DNA from: a virus
Length of the DNA: 21,414 nt
Direction: 5' to 3' (one strand)
IMG/VR virus record: IMGVR_UViG_3300042887_001327
Location: 1-21,414 of that record
Shown: positions 6,164-12,309 of the stretch, in pieces
Layout: the number at the start of each line of letters is the position of its first letter
Numbering within the stretch: the stretch's first letter is position 1
Made by a program: the position numbers and the translations under genes
The notes under the pieces: model-generated
Seen by the model: the letters and a program-made list of their open reading frames with translations, nothing else
Told to the model about the DNA's origin: nothing
Database searches by the model: none

Positions 6164-7253
6164 GCACGCCTACCTCGGATGCTCTAAGAGCCACCAGTGG
6201 CTGAACTGCACGCCGAGCGTGCGGCTTGAGTCGCACTTCCCAGACGAGCAGAGCCCGTATGCGGCAGAGGGTCGTCTTGCGCACGAGCTCGGTGAGCGCG
6301 CGCTGGTGACAGGCAAGTCTGCCAACGACATGTCAGGTGACGACAGCCAAGAGATGCGCGACGCGGTGCAGATCTACCTTGACTACGTGCGCTCGATCAA
6401 GCACGAGCACATGCTGGTGGAGGTTAAGTTAGACGTGAGCCCTTGGGTGCCAGAGGGCTTTGGTACGAGCGACTGCGTGCTAATCAACGATCGCACGCTA
6501 CACGTCATCGACTACAAGCACGGCAAGGGTGTCGCCGTGGACGTTGAGAATAATTCACAGGCCATGCTCTACGGCTTGGGTGCGATTAACGAGTACGACT
6601 TGGTGTACGGCCCGTTCACCGACATCGTGCTCCACATCGTGCAGCCACGTATCCATAACATCAGCTCGTACGCCACCAACGTGGACGCACTCCTTGCGTG
6701 GGGCGAGACGGTTAAGCCAATTGCCGCGATCGCGTTTAAGGGCGAGGGCGCGGCCGTTGCAGGTGACCACTGCCGGTTCTGCAAGGCGCGTCACTCGTGC
6801 CGGGCACGCGCTGACATGATGATTGCAACCGTGTCTGACCAACCCGCAGGCGAGCTCATGGCCGATGCAGAGCTTGCGGCACTCTACCCCAAACTTGCTG
6901 GCATCGTTGCGTGGGCTAATGATTTGCAAGACCAAGCGCTCAAGCGTGCAGAAACTGGCGTGAAGTTGCCGGGTTTGAAGTTGGTCGAAGGTCGCAGCGT
7001 GCGCAGTTGGTCAGACGACGCGAAGGTTGCGCAGAAGTTGCTAGAAAACGACTTTAAGTCGGAACATATCTATGCTACAAAGCTGCTTGGAATAGGTGCC
7101 ATCGAGACCCTCGTTGGCAAGAAGAAATTTACCGAGTTACTTGGTGATTTAATTACCAAGCCGCCCGGTAAACCCACGCTGACAACGATCGAGGACAAGC
7201 GATCGGAACTCAGCACAAACGATGCAGCGCTCGCCGAGTTGCTGCGTTCTTAA
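6156..7253 (+). CDS. DUF2800 Cas4/RecB-like nuclease
   Basis: 365 residues. The order of motifs is that of PD-(D/E)XK exonucleases of the Cas4/RecB group: AEGRLAHELGE with His43, GTSD with Asp106, IDYKHG with Asp119 and Lys121, and QAMLY with Gln135. Cys206, Cys209 and Cys215 (CRFCKARHSC) with an N-terminal cysteine (Cys9 or Cys18) could hold an iron-sulfur cluster. DUF2800 is the family I recognise; it normally sits beside a DUF2815 SSB in phage replication or recombination modules, as here. Likely an end-processing exonuclease. Its ATG overlaps the previous gene and has a poor ribosome-binding site, so it probably depends on translational coupling. Confidence 0.9.
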   Translation: MSEHAYLGCSKSHQWLNCTPSVRLESHFPDEQSPYAAEGRLAHELGERALVTGKSANDMSGDDSQEMRDAVQIYLDYVRSIKHEHMLVEVKLDVSPWVPEGFGTSDCVLINDRTLHVIDYKHGKGVAVDVENNSQAMLYGLGAINEYDLVYGPFTDIVLHIVQPRIHNISSYATNVDALLAWGETVKPIAAIAFKGEGAAVAGDHCRFCKARHSCRARADMMIATVSDQPAGELMADAELAALYPKLAGIVAWANDLQDQALKRAETGVKLPGLKLVEGRSVRSWSDDAKVAQKLLENDFKSEHIYATKLLGIGAIETLVGKKKFTELLGDLITKPPGKPTLTTIEDKRSELSTNDAALAELLRS

Positions 7254-7274
7254 ACACGTTAAAAAGGTATCTAT

Positions 7275-7838
7275 ATGGCAACCGCCGCTAAAATCCAAGT
7301 CACACGCTCTTCACGAGTTAACTCACCCAAAGCACGTGCGTCCTACCCGCACATCTTCAAGCCCACAGCCTTCCAAGGCGAGGGTGACCCGAAGTACTCG
7401 ATCAGCCTGCTCGTGCCCAAGGCCGAGAAGAAGTTTATCGAAGACCTGCGCGCCGCTCAGGACGCCGCGGTGAAGGAGCTCTACCCGACCAAGGTGCCCA
7501 CGAACTTTGAGCGCTGGGGTATCACCGACGGCGACGAGGTCGACGACCCTGCGGCCAAGGGCAACTGGGTGATCAAGGCGAGCAACAAGCAGCGCCCACG
7601 CATTGTGGACGCCAACAGTGCCGAGATTCTCGACGAGCTCGAGGTCTACGGTGGCTGCTACGTGCGCGCCAGCTTGAACGCCAAGGCCTACGGCACCTCG
7701 CAGAAGGGTGGCGTGACGCTCGAGCTCAACGTCGTGCAGAAGGTTGCCGACGGCACACCGTTCGGTGGCGCAGCCAAGGCCATGACCGACGCGGTCAACG
7801 AGCTCGGTGCCTACGAGGCGTCAGGCGAGGACTGGTAA
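7275..7838 (+). CDS. DUF2815 single-stranded DNA-binding protein
   Basis: 187 residues. Recognised as DUF2815, a phage SSB-type OB-fold family (T7 gp2.5-like role). The N-terminal part shows SYPHIFKPTAFQGEGDPKYS, the middle has the NWVIKASNKQRPRIVD strand block, and ELEVYGGCYVRASLNAKAYG is characteristic of the family. The protein ends in an acidic-aromatic tail (ASGEDW), as SSBs do for partner binding. The ATG has AAAAAGG 7 bases upstream (7260-7267). It follows the DUF2800 gene by 21 bases and precedes the structured non-coding region. Probable role: coating single-stranded DNA at the fork and stimulating the phage polymerase. Confidence 0.9.
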   Translation: MATAAKIQVTRSSRVNSPKARASYPHIFKPTAFQGEGDPKYSISLLVPKAEKKFIEDLRAAQDAAVKELYPTKVPTNFERWGITDGDEVDDPAAKGNWVIKASNKQRPRIVDANSAEILDELEVYGGCYVRASLNAKAYGTSQKGGVTLELNVVQKVADGTPFGGAAKAMTDAVNELGAYEASGEDW

Positions 7839-7878
7839 AGTCATTACAGGTCGCCGGGCACCTGAACCCAAAGCCCGG

Positions 7879-7993
7879 CACCAACACGCATGGGGATTGC
7901 TGGCTGACGAGCAGCATCAGACTGAGTCCAAAGGGCTGTGACAAGGCCAGCCACAGTTTGATGTATAAAAGGCAGTCCCTAGCCGTGTTGGTG
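7879..7993 (+). repeat. structured unit 1
   Basis: Outer stem CACCAACACG/CGTGTTGGTG, an internal loop CAT (7889-7891) against AGC (7981-7983), then inner stem GGGGATTGC/GCAGTCCCT, closing 71 bases that include a third stem TGGCTG/CAGCCA. A 7-bp hairpin with a 13-base loop lies directly 5'. The 5' arm, internal loops and 3' arm are nearly identical to unit 2, while the enclosed sequence is unrelated and longer. Confidence 0.7.
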
Positions 7994-8091
7994 TCAAGTG
8001 TTAGCGACTTGATTGTGTGCTTGAAAAAAGCTTGCAGCTCCTTAAACCCTGCTTTATGGGAAACACAACATGACACCTCGGAAAGACGAGG

Positions 8092-8176
8092 ACCAACACG
8101 CATGAGGATTGCCGTAACCACAGAGCAGCAAGTCGCAAGACCCTATGCCCGAATAGCAGTCCTCAGCCGTGTTGGT
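8092..8176 (+). repeat. structured unit 2
   Basis: Same architecture as unit 1: outer stem ACCAACACG/CGTGTTGGT, internal loop CAT (8101-8103) against AGC (8165-8167), inner stem GAGGATTGC/GCAGTCCTC. It encloses 43 bases containing a short GTC-GCAA-GAC hairpin with a GNRA-type loop. The pair 8105-8163 is A-T where unit 1 has G-C (7893-7979), and 8104-8164 is G-C where unit 1 has G-T. A CCTCG-GAAAGA-CGAGG hairpin lies directly 5', the counterpart of the hairpin before unit 1. Confidence 0.7.
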
Positions 8177-8293
8177 ATGTGAAAGCAGATGCTGTGGTGA
8201 TGGGTAGCGCCCAGCAGCCATTCTAGATAGTCGCTGAGAACAGCTTGCCACGGTGCAGCGAGTAGTATGCCAACAACTAAAACGGAGAACACG

Positions 8294-10027
8294 ATGAAAA
8301 CGGTCGCACTGGATATTGAAGTCTACAGGGATTACTTCCTCGTCATGATGAAGGACGAGCAGAAGACCATGTACTACGAGATGTACGAAGGGCACGACCT
8401 GAACCGCGACGCACTGCGCAGCGTGCTGGGCAAGGTCTGCGTGGTGACGTTCAACGGCAACGGCTACGACATGCCGCTCCTGAACGCAGCGCTCGAGGGC
8501 GCGAGCTGCCACGAGCTCAAGGAGTACTCAGACAACATCATCGTGCACGACATACGGCCGTGGGAGCTCGACCTGCGCGCACCCAAGGGTGTGAACCACA
8601 TCGACCTGATCGAGGTCGCACCGGGGCTCACGGGGCTTAAGACCTACGCCGGGCGTATGGGCGCACCCAAGATGCAGGATTTACCCATCGAGCCCTCGGC
8701 CAGCATCACGCCTACCGACCGCGTGGCGTTGCGCGAGTACTGCGAGAACGACCTAGATGTCACGCTCATGCTCTTTAAGCGCCTGCAGCCCCAGATCGCG
8801 TTGCGCGAGAAGCTGGGCGACCAGTACGGACAAGACCTGCGCAGCAAGTCGGATGCGCAGATTGCAGAGGCCGTGATCAAGGCCGAGGTGCACAACGTGA
8901 CCGGTAAGCCCGTTGGCAAGCCCCGTGTGAGCATCGGCAAGGTGTTCAAGTACAAGGCACCCCCATTCATCCAAGACAGCGCCACGCTCGATTTCGTGCG
9001 CGCGTGTGACTTCGTGATCGCTGAGAGCGGCTCACCCAAGTGCGAGGCGCTCGATAACTACAAGGCAGGCACCTACCGCATGGGGATCGGTGGCCTGCAC
9101 AGCACAGAGAGCGCAATCTCACACATCGTGGGTGAGGACGAGTTCTTAATCGAGCGTGACGTGGCGTCCTACTACCCGTCGATCATCCTGCAGTGCGGCC
9201 TGTATCCCGAGACGATGGGCGAGGCCTTCCTCGACGTGTACACGACCATCTACGACCGCAGGCTGGCCGCCAAGGCCGCGGGTGATAAGGTGACCGCGGA
9301 CACGCTCAAGATCGCGCTTAACGGCACCTTCGGTAAGCTCGGTAGCCGCTATAGCTGCCTGTACTCACCGGGACTGCTCGTGCAGGTCACGCTCACCGGC
9401 CAGCTCGCGCTGCTCGACCTGATCGCGATGGTCGAGGCCGCGGGCGCGCAGGTGGTGAGCGCCAACACCGACGGCATCGTGATACGGGGCAAGAAGACGC
9501 GCTACGTGGCCGTGCAGGAGGCTGTGGTTAAGTGGGAGAAGTGCACGGGCTTTGTGACCGAGGAAACTTCGTACCGCGCGCTGCACTCGCGTGACGTGAA
9601 CAGCTACGTGGCCATCAAGCCAGACGGCCGCGTCAAGCTCAAGGGCGCGTACGCCACCACCACGCTCTCAAAGAGCCCGGCTAACGAGATATGCTCGATC
9701 GCGGCCGTCAAGTACTTGGCAGAGGGCGTGCCCATCAGGCAGACCATCTACGGCTGCGAGGACATCACGCTCTTTGCCACGGTGCGTGCGGTGCGCACGG
9801 GTGCGATCTACCGGGGCAGGTACTTGGGCAAGGTGGTGCGCTGGTACCGGGGCACTGAGGGCGACTTCATACGCTACAAGAAGAACGGCAACAAGGTACC
9901 CAAGTCAGACAACGCGGTGCCAATCATGGAGCTGCCAGAGGTGTTACCCACTGATATCGACTATCAGTGGTACATGAGCGAGGCGGTAAAGATTCTGATA
10001 GACGTAGGTCTTCATAAACTTTATTGA
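8294..10027 (+). CDS. family B DNA polymerase with 3'-5' exonuclease
   Basis: 577 residues. Exonuclease motifs are LDIE (Asp7, Glu9), FNGNGYDMP (Asn56, Asp59) and YCEND (Tyr149, Asp153). Polymerase motif A is DVASYYPSII with Asp289, motif B is KIALNGTFG with Lys339, and motif C reads SANTDG, with Asp393 preceded by Asn391 where most PolB enzymes have a first aspartate. The size is close to the compact phage polymerases such as that of phi29, but I cannot identify terminal-protein insertions, so the priming mode is open; the AEP primase in the window suggests RNA/DNA priming. An in-frame ATG at 8267 lacks a ribosome-binding site. ATG at 8294 follows ACGGAGAACACG, the same leader type used elsewhere, and begins directly at the fold, so it was chosen. 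Confidence 0.92.
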   Translation: MKTVALDIEVYRDYFLVMMKDEQKTMYYEMYEGHDLNRDALRSVLGKVCVVTFNGNGYDMPLLNAALEGASCHELKEYSDNIIVHDIRPWELDLRAPKGVNHIDLIEVAPGLTGLKTYAGRMGAPKMQDLPIEPSASITPTDRVALREYCENDLDVTLMLFKRLQPQIALREKLGDQYGQDLRSKSDAQIAEAVIKAEVHNVTGKPVGKPRVSIGKVFKYKAPPFIQDSATLDFVRACDFVIAESGSPKCEALDNYKAGTYRMGIGGLHSTESAISHIVGEDEFLIERDVASYYPSIILQCGLYPETMGEAFLDVYTTIYDRRLAAKAAGDKVTADTLKIALNGTFGKLGSRYSCLYSPGLLVQVTLTGQLALLDLIAMVEAAGAQVVSANTDGIVIRGKKTRYVAVQEAVVKWEKCTGFVTEETSYRALHSRDVNSYVAIKPDGRVKLKGAYATTTLSKSPANEICSIAAVKYLAEGVPIRQTIYGCEDITLFATVRAVRTGAIYRGRYLGKVVRWYRGTEGDFIRYKKNGNKVPKSDNAVPIMELPEVLPTDIDYQWYMSEAVKILIDVGLHKLY

Positions 10028-10074
10028 CTCAGTTAAAAAAAAGCTTTACATTGTCAATTCACACGGAGAAACAC
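10024..10074 (+). promoter_or_regulatory. sigma70-like promoter and leader for the small-gene operon
   Basis: TTGACT (10024-10029), 17 bases, TACATT (10047-10052); the -35 box starts in the polymerase stop codon region. CAGTTAAAA follows the -35 box as at 5766. TTTACATTGTCAA (10045-10057) is a near-palindrome overlapping the -10 box and resembles the one at 649-661. The leader CACGGAGAAACAC (10062-10074) is identical to 5801-5813. This is the best-matching promoter in the window. Confidence 0.7.
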
Positions 10075-10167
10075 ATGCTCACACGATATATTGCTTTTGT
10101 AGTTAAGGCCTCAGTAGTTTTTTACGCGCTCTTCATCCTGTACTTTGTTATTTCTTACGGGATGTGA
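10075..10167 (+). CDS. 30-residue single-span membrane microprotein
   Basis: ATG at 10075 directly follows the CACGGAGAAACAC leader. The product has a basic start (MLTRYIAFVVK) and then a hydrophobic segment rich in Val, Phe, Tyr, Leu and Ile (about residues 13-28) ending in YGM. It is best read as one transmembrane helix with the N-terminus in the cytoplasm. It is the first gene behind the strongest promoter, which argues that it is translated. Small membrane proteins in this position in phages often act on the host membrane (for example superinfection exclusion or membrane-enzyme inhibition), but nothing in the sequence decides the role. Confidence 0.7.
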   Translation: MLTRYIAFVVKASVVFYALFILYFVISYGM

Positions 10168-10169
10168 TC

Positions 10170-10349
10170 ATGGAACTCAAACCAGAGCACTTACCCTACG
10201 CCCCAGCCTCGGCCACCAACGTGCAACGCACTTGGAAAAAATACGGCTGGACCCCACCCTCAAAAGATTCAGAAACCATTGCCAAGTGGGACTACTACAA
10301 GAGTCTCTCGTTGTTATCAGAAACCGCCCTACACATTAAAAAGGATTAA
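10170..10349 (+). CDS. small unknown phage protein
   Basis: 59 residues from ATG at 10170, two bases after the microprotein stop; a GTG at 10164 in the same frame is an alternative start. GGGA at 10159-10162 can serve as ribosome-binding site. The protein is hydrophilic and Trp/Tyr-containing (TWKKYGWTPPSKDSE, KWDYYKSLSLLSETA), and the KKYGWTPPS stretch is reminiscent of small phage proteins encoded near replication genes. No domain recognised. Followed after 3 bases by the next gene. Confidence 0.7.
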   Translation: MELKPEHLPYAPASATNVQRTWKKYGWTPPSKDSETIAKWDYYKSLSLLSETALHIKKD

Positions 10350-10352
10350 ACC

Positions 10353-10715
10353 GTGGAACAAATTACACAGATCGCATTGAACAAAGCCATTGTTTTATTA
10401 AAGGCCATCAAGGCCGAGTACGTCATCCAGATACCGGATGAGCCAATCATCAACGAGGGCTCGCTTGAGGTGGTCGCACCGCGCGAGCGTAAGAGGCGTC
10501 AGATGACGGTACCCTACGGCACGTACAGCACCTTTTTAACCGGCAAAGACTTTGACAAAATGCAACCCAGTGACGTGTTTTTACTTGAACCCGGCGAGTT
10601 TGATGCCGAGTCGTTGCGATCGGCGGCCGTGTCGCGTGGGTGCAAGTTGTGGGGCAACGGCTCGGTCATAAGCACCATTAAAAACAACGTCATTGAGTTC
10701 ATGAGGCTGCAATGA
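10353..10715 (+). CDS. unknown phage protein with GTG start
   Basis: 120 residues. GTG at 10353 has AAGGA 8 bases upstream inside the end of the previous gene. An N-terminal helix (IALNKAIVLLKAIKAEYVI) is followed by a basic PRERKRRQ stretch (about 44-51) and an alpha/beta C-terminal part (FLTGKDFDKMQPSDVFLLEP, SLRSAAVSRGCKLWGNGSVI). The basic patch could touch nucleic acid, but this is only a possibility. No family recognised. The stop overlaps the next ATG (ATGA). Confidence 0.75.
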   Translation: MEQITQIALNKAIVLLKAIKAEYVIQIPDEPIINEGSLEVVAPRERKRRQMTVPYGTYSTFLTGKDFDKMQPSDVFLLEPGEFDAESLRSAAVSRGCKLWGNGSVISTIKNNVIEFMRLQ

Positions 10716-10972
10716 CACCTGAAAAAATCCTACGCAACCTTGACCACGGGTTCTTTATGACCCACCAAGAGCAGTCCGAGGCCGCGGCGTTGATACGTGA
10801 TCAAGAGAAGTCAATCAAGGCGCTGCACGAGAACCTGCACGACTACGCGGCCGAGATCGTGCGCCTGCGCTCGCAAATCCGTGCGGCGTGGTCGGCACTG
10901 CAGACTGGGCATGACGTCGACGTTGTGGCCGCCATTGATATCTTACGGAGGTCCAATGAAAGAGCATCGTGA
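10712..10972 (+). CDS. coiled-coil phage protein
   Basis: 86 residues; ATG overlaps the previous stop, with GAGG 6 bases upstream. Residues about 20-60 are a long helical, heptad-like segment (EAAALIRDQEKSIKALHENL, EIVRLRSQIRAAWSAL), so it probably forms a coiled-coil dimer. It is of the type of small phage 'ALxxxxDILR' proteins of unknown role found in accessory operons. Its 3' end contains the GGAGG of the next gene, and the two overlap by 17 bases. Confidence 0.7.
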   Translation: MTPEKILRNLDHGFFMTHQEQSEAAALIRDQEKSIKALHENLHDYAAEIVRLRSQIRAAWSALQTGHDVDVVAAIDILRRSNERAS

Positions 10973-11198
10973 ATTGCAGACGCTGATCGACCAACTTGAG
11001 GCGCATATCAGGGCACAGGCGGCGGAGATTGAATCACTGCATAAGCTGCTTGACAGCACGGTTAGCCTCGCGCCTGCCATAACAAGAGACGCCGCACGCT
11101 ACCGTTGGCTGCGTAAATACACAGGGCAGATGTTCATGGCAACTGAACAACAGGTGGATGATGAGGTTGATAGTGCGATGAGCGGGGGTGTGAAATGA
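10956..11198 (+). CDS. coiled-coil phage protein with C-terminal RYRWLR motif
   Basis: 80 residues from ATG at 10956, preceded by GGAGG (10947-10951); the frame is open upstream but only this start has a ribosome-binding site. Residues 5-40 form a coiled coil (LIDQLEAHIRAQAAEIESLH), followed by RDAARYRWLRKY, a motif I recognise from many small phage accessory proteins that have the same coil-plus-RYRWLR layout. Function unknown. Stop overlaps the next start (ATGA). Confidence 0.75.
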   Translation: MKEHRELQTLIDQLEAHIRAQAAEIESLHKLLDSTVSLAPAITRDAARYRWLRKYTGQMFMATEQQVDDEVDSAMSGGVK

Positions 11199-11356
11199 CC
11201 GTCTATGAAGATGAATTTATCCGTGTACGCAATCGCCCCGATCAATGGATGCCGGACATAGAGCATCGAAGGCTTGAGCGCAGAGTAGTCGGCACATACT
11301 TCTTTGGCTTGTTTAAACGATACGAGTTTTACTATACAGAATGGAGTAAAGAATGA
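11195..11356 (+). CDS. small basic/aromatic unknown protein
   Basis: 53 residues. ATG overlaps the previous TGA, and GGGGG six bases upstream is a strong ribosome-binding site. The product is rich in Arg, Glu and aromatic residues (HRRLERRVVGTYFFGLFKRY, then YEFYYTEW). FFGLF is a short hydrophobic patch, too short for a membrane span. The stop overlaps the next ATG, and both junctions follow the pattern of this operon. No family recognised. Confidence 0.65.
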   Translation: MTVYEDEFIRVRNRPDQWMPDIEHRRLERRVVGTYFFGLFKRYEFYYTEWSKE

Positions 11357-11562
11357 GCAAAGAACCCGTAGCATACGTTGTGTTCATCAACGGCGCACCG
11401 CAGTCAGTGATGCTAAGGGATCACGCCATTGAGATTGATGATGAGTTGGTCCACTCAATACCTGTGTATGAGAGCGTACAGAAAGATTGGTACTTCATCA
11501 ATGAGGTGCAATTTAAAACGCTTGCTAAAAAGTTTGGGTATGTGAAGGAGAAGGCGAAATGA
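11353..11562 (+). CDS. small unknown phage protein
   Basis: 69 residues; ATGA junction with the previous gene and GGAG 6 bases upstream. The N-terminus (EPVAYVVFINGAPQSVML) resembles the 'EPVAY/W...' beta-strand module common in small phage accessory proteins and also seen at the C-terminus of the 12306 product (LKPVAYMDSKG). The end is basic (KKFGYVKEKAK). Overlaps the next gene by 4 bases. Function unknown. Confidence 0.7.
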   Translation: MSKEPVAYVVFINGAPQSVMLRDHAIEIDDELVHSIPVYESVQKDWYFINEVQFKTLAKKFGYVKEKAK

Positions 11563-11843
11563 AACACAAACACGCAGAGTTAATCAAGGCATGGGCTGAC
11601 GGGGCACAGATTCAAGGTAAAAGTGAGTATGTGGAATGGCACGATTTAAGACACCCGTCTTGGAATAAAAGTTGGCAATATCGCATCAAGCCCGAACCAA
11701 CGCCTGACTTGTACAAATACGTTGATGTCAGGGCGGTTAGGGATGGCATTTGTCAATGGACTACGTGCCTGCCTGAAGAGGCGAACTTGCGCTTGATTTT
11801 CGACGGCGAAACCAAACAATTGAAATCAGCGGAGGTGCTATGA
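11559..11843 (+). CDS. small phage protein with WxYRIKPE motif
   Basis: 94 residues. AAGGAGAAGG precedes the ATG. The layout is one I recognise from many phage accessory genes: HAELIKAWADGAQIQ at the start, a variable Trp-rich middle (YVEWHDLRHPSW), then SWQYRIKPEPTP. The second half (KYVDVRAVRDGICQW and onward) is an additional alpha/beta part. These proteins are abundant in tailed phages but their function is unknown to me. ATGA junctions at both ends. Confidence 0.75.
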   Translation: MKHKHAELIKAWADGAQIQGKSEYVEWHDLRHPSWNKSWQYRIKPEPTPDLYKYVDVRAVRDGICQWTTCLPEEANLRLIFDGETKQLKSAEVL

Positions 11844-12079
11844 CCGACTTCACATCTGAATCACTTGAGCAGGTGCTTATCAAGATAAGCCAAGCCCTTG
11901 AGTGCGTTGTTGCGCGTCCAACAAAATTGATTGTGCCAAAGAAGTTGTTACGACAAGCTATTTTTATCATGCACGGCAAACACAAGGCACACCTAATGCC
12001 GTTTAAACAACGTAAGGCAACACGCAGAGCGAAGGCTCGACAACACGCATCATTTATGACACCGAGGTGGGCAGCATGA
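11840..12079 (+). CDS. small basic unknown protein
   Basis: 79 residues; GGAGG four bases before the ATG. After an acidic first 20 residues the protein is strongly basic in its second half (KLIVPKKLLRQ, then FKQRKATRRAKARQH), which suggests nucleic-acid or nucleoprotein contact, but no motif is recognised. The stop overlaps the start of the zinc-ribbon gene by 4 bases. Confidence 0.65.
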   Translation: MTDFTSESLEQVLIKISQALECVVARPTKLIVPKKLLRQAIFIMHGKHKAHLMPFKQRKATRRAKARQHASFMTPRWAA

Positions 12080-12309
12080 CAATCAAAATTACTTACGACC
12101 ATGAGTGCGATGGTTGCAAAAAGATAATCATGTCTGAAAACTACAACTGGGCAAGTTTTCCAAGCTATACAACGCCGCAACCCCAAAGAGGTAATGCGTT
12201 TGTTTTATTTGGTGTTAACGCTGACCTGTGTAGTGAGTGCGCTCAACCGCTGCAAGAGGCTAAAGAACGCATGATGGAAAAAATTATTGAAGCGAGGGGC
12301 CTAACATGA
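12076..12309 (+). CDS. small zinc-ribbon-like protein
   Basis: 77 residues from ATG at 12076 (GAGG 8 bases upstream); a GTG at 12067 is in frame but less well placed. Two CxxC pairs, CDGC (residues 11-14) and CSEC (about 52-55), are spaced as in a zinc ribbon or knuckle, with the beta-strand FVLFGVNADL before the second pair. The C-terminus is a helix (EAKERMMEKIIEARG). Probably binds one zinc; the target (nucleic acid or protein) cannot be read from the sequence. Confidence 0.7.
   Translation: MTIKITYDHECDGCKKIIMSENYNWASFPSYTTPQPQRGNAFVLFGVNADLCSECAQPLQEAKERMMEKIIEARGLT

Larger units (their letters stand above)
7853..8261 (+). ncRNA. candidate structured non-coding RNA with two related stem units
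   Basis: The 455 bases between the SSB stop and the polymerase ATG have no credible gene but dense complementary pairings. Read 5' to 3': GCCGGGC 7853-7859 with 7873-7879; CACCAACACG 7879-7888 with CGTGTTGGTG 7984-7993; GGGGATTGC 7892-7900 with GCAGTCCCT 7972-7980; TGGCTG 7901-7906 with 7948-7953; TCAAGT 7994-7999 with 8007-8012; TTGTGT 8013-8018 with 8063-8068; CCTCG 8076-8080 with 8087-8091; ACCAACACG 8092-8100 with 8168-8176; GAGGATTGC 8104-8112 with GCAGTCCTC 8156-8164; TGGG 8201-8204 with 8210-8213; TCGCTG 8231-8236 with 8256-8261. No dedicated promoter or terminator was seen, so it is probably transcribed with the operon. The RNA reading is inferred; a DNA-level role is possible. Confidence 0.6.

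Noticed and set aside
7904-7910. CTGACGA resembling the hammerhead ribozyme core
   Set aside because: No GAAA after a second stem and no cleavage-site stem in the right order, so the match is only local.
7879-8176. CRISPR-like or simple tandem repeat reading of the two units
   Set aside because: Only two copies, imperfect, with repeats in paired inverted arms and spacers of unequal length; no cas genes other than a Cas4-like nuclease of phage type.
7958-8182. 74-codon open frame within the structured non-coding region
   Set aside because: No ribosome-binding site; it crosses arms of both units, whose differences preserve base pairing rather than codons.
8267-8293. Upstream ATG extending the polymerase by nine residues
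   Set aside because: It lacks a ribosome-binding site, whereas ATG at 8294 follows GGAG at proper spacing and starts directly at the exonuclease fold.
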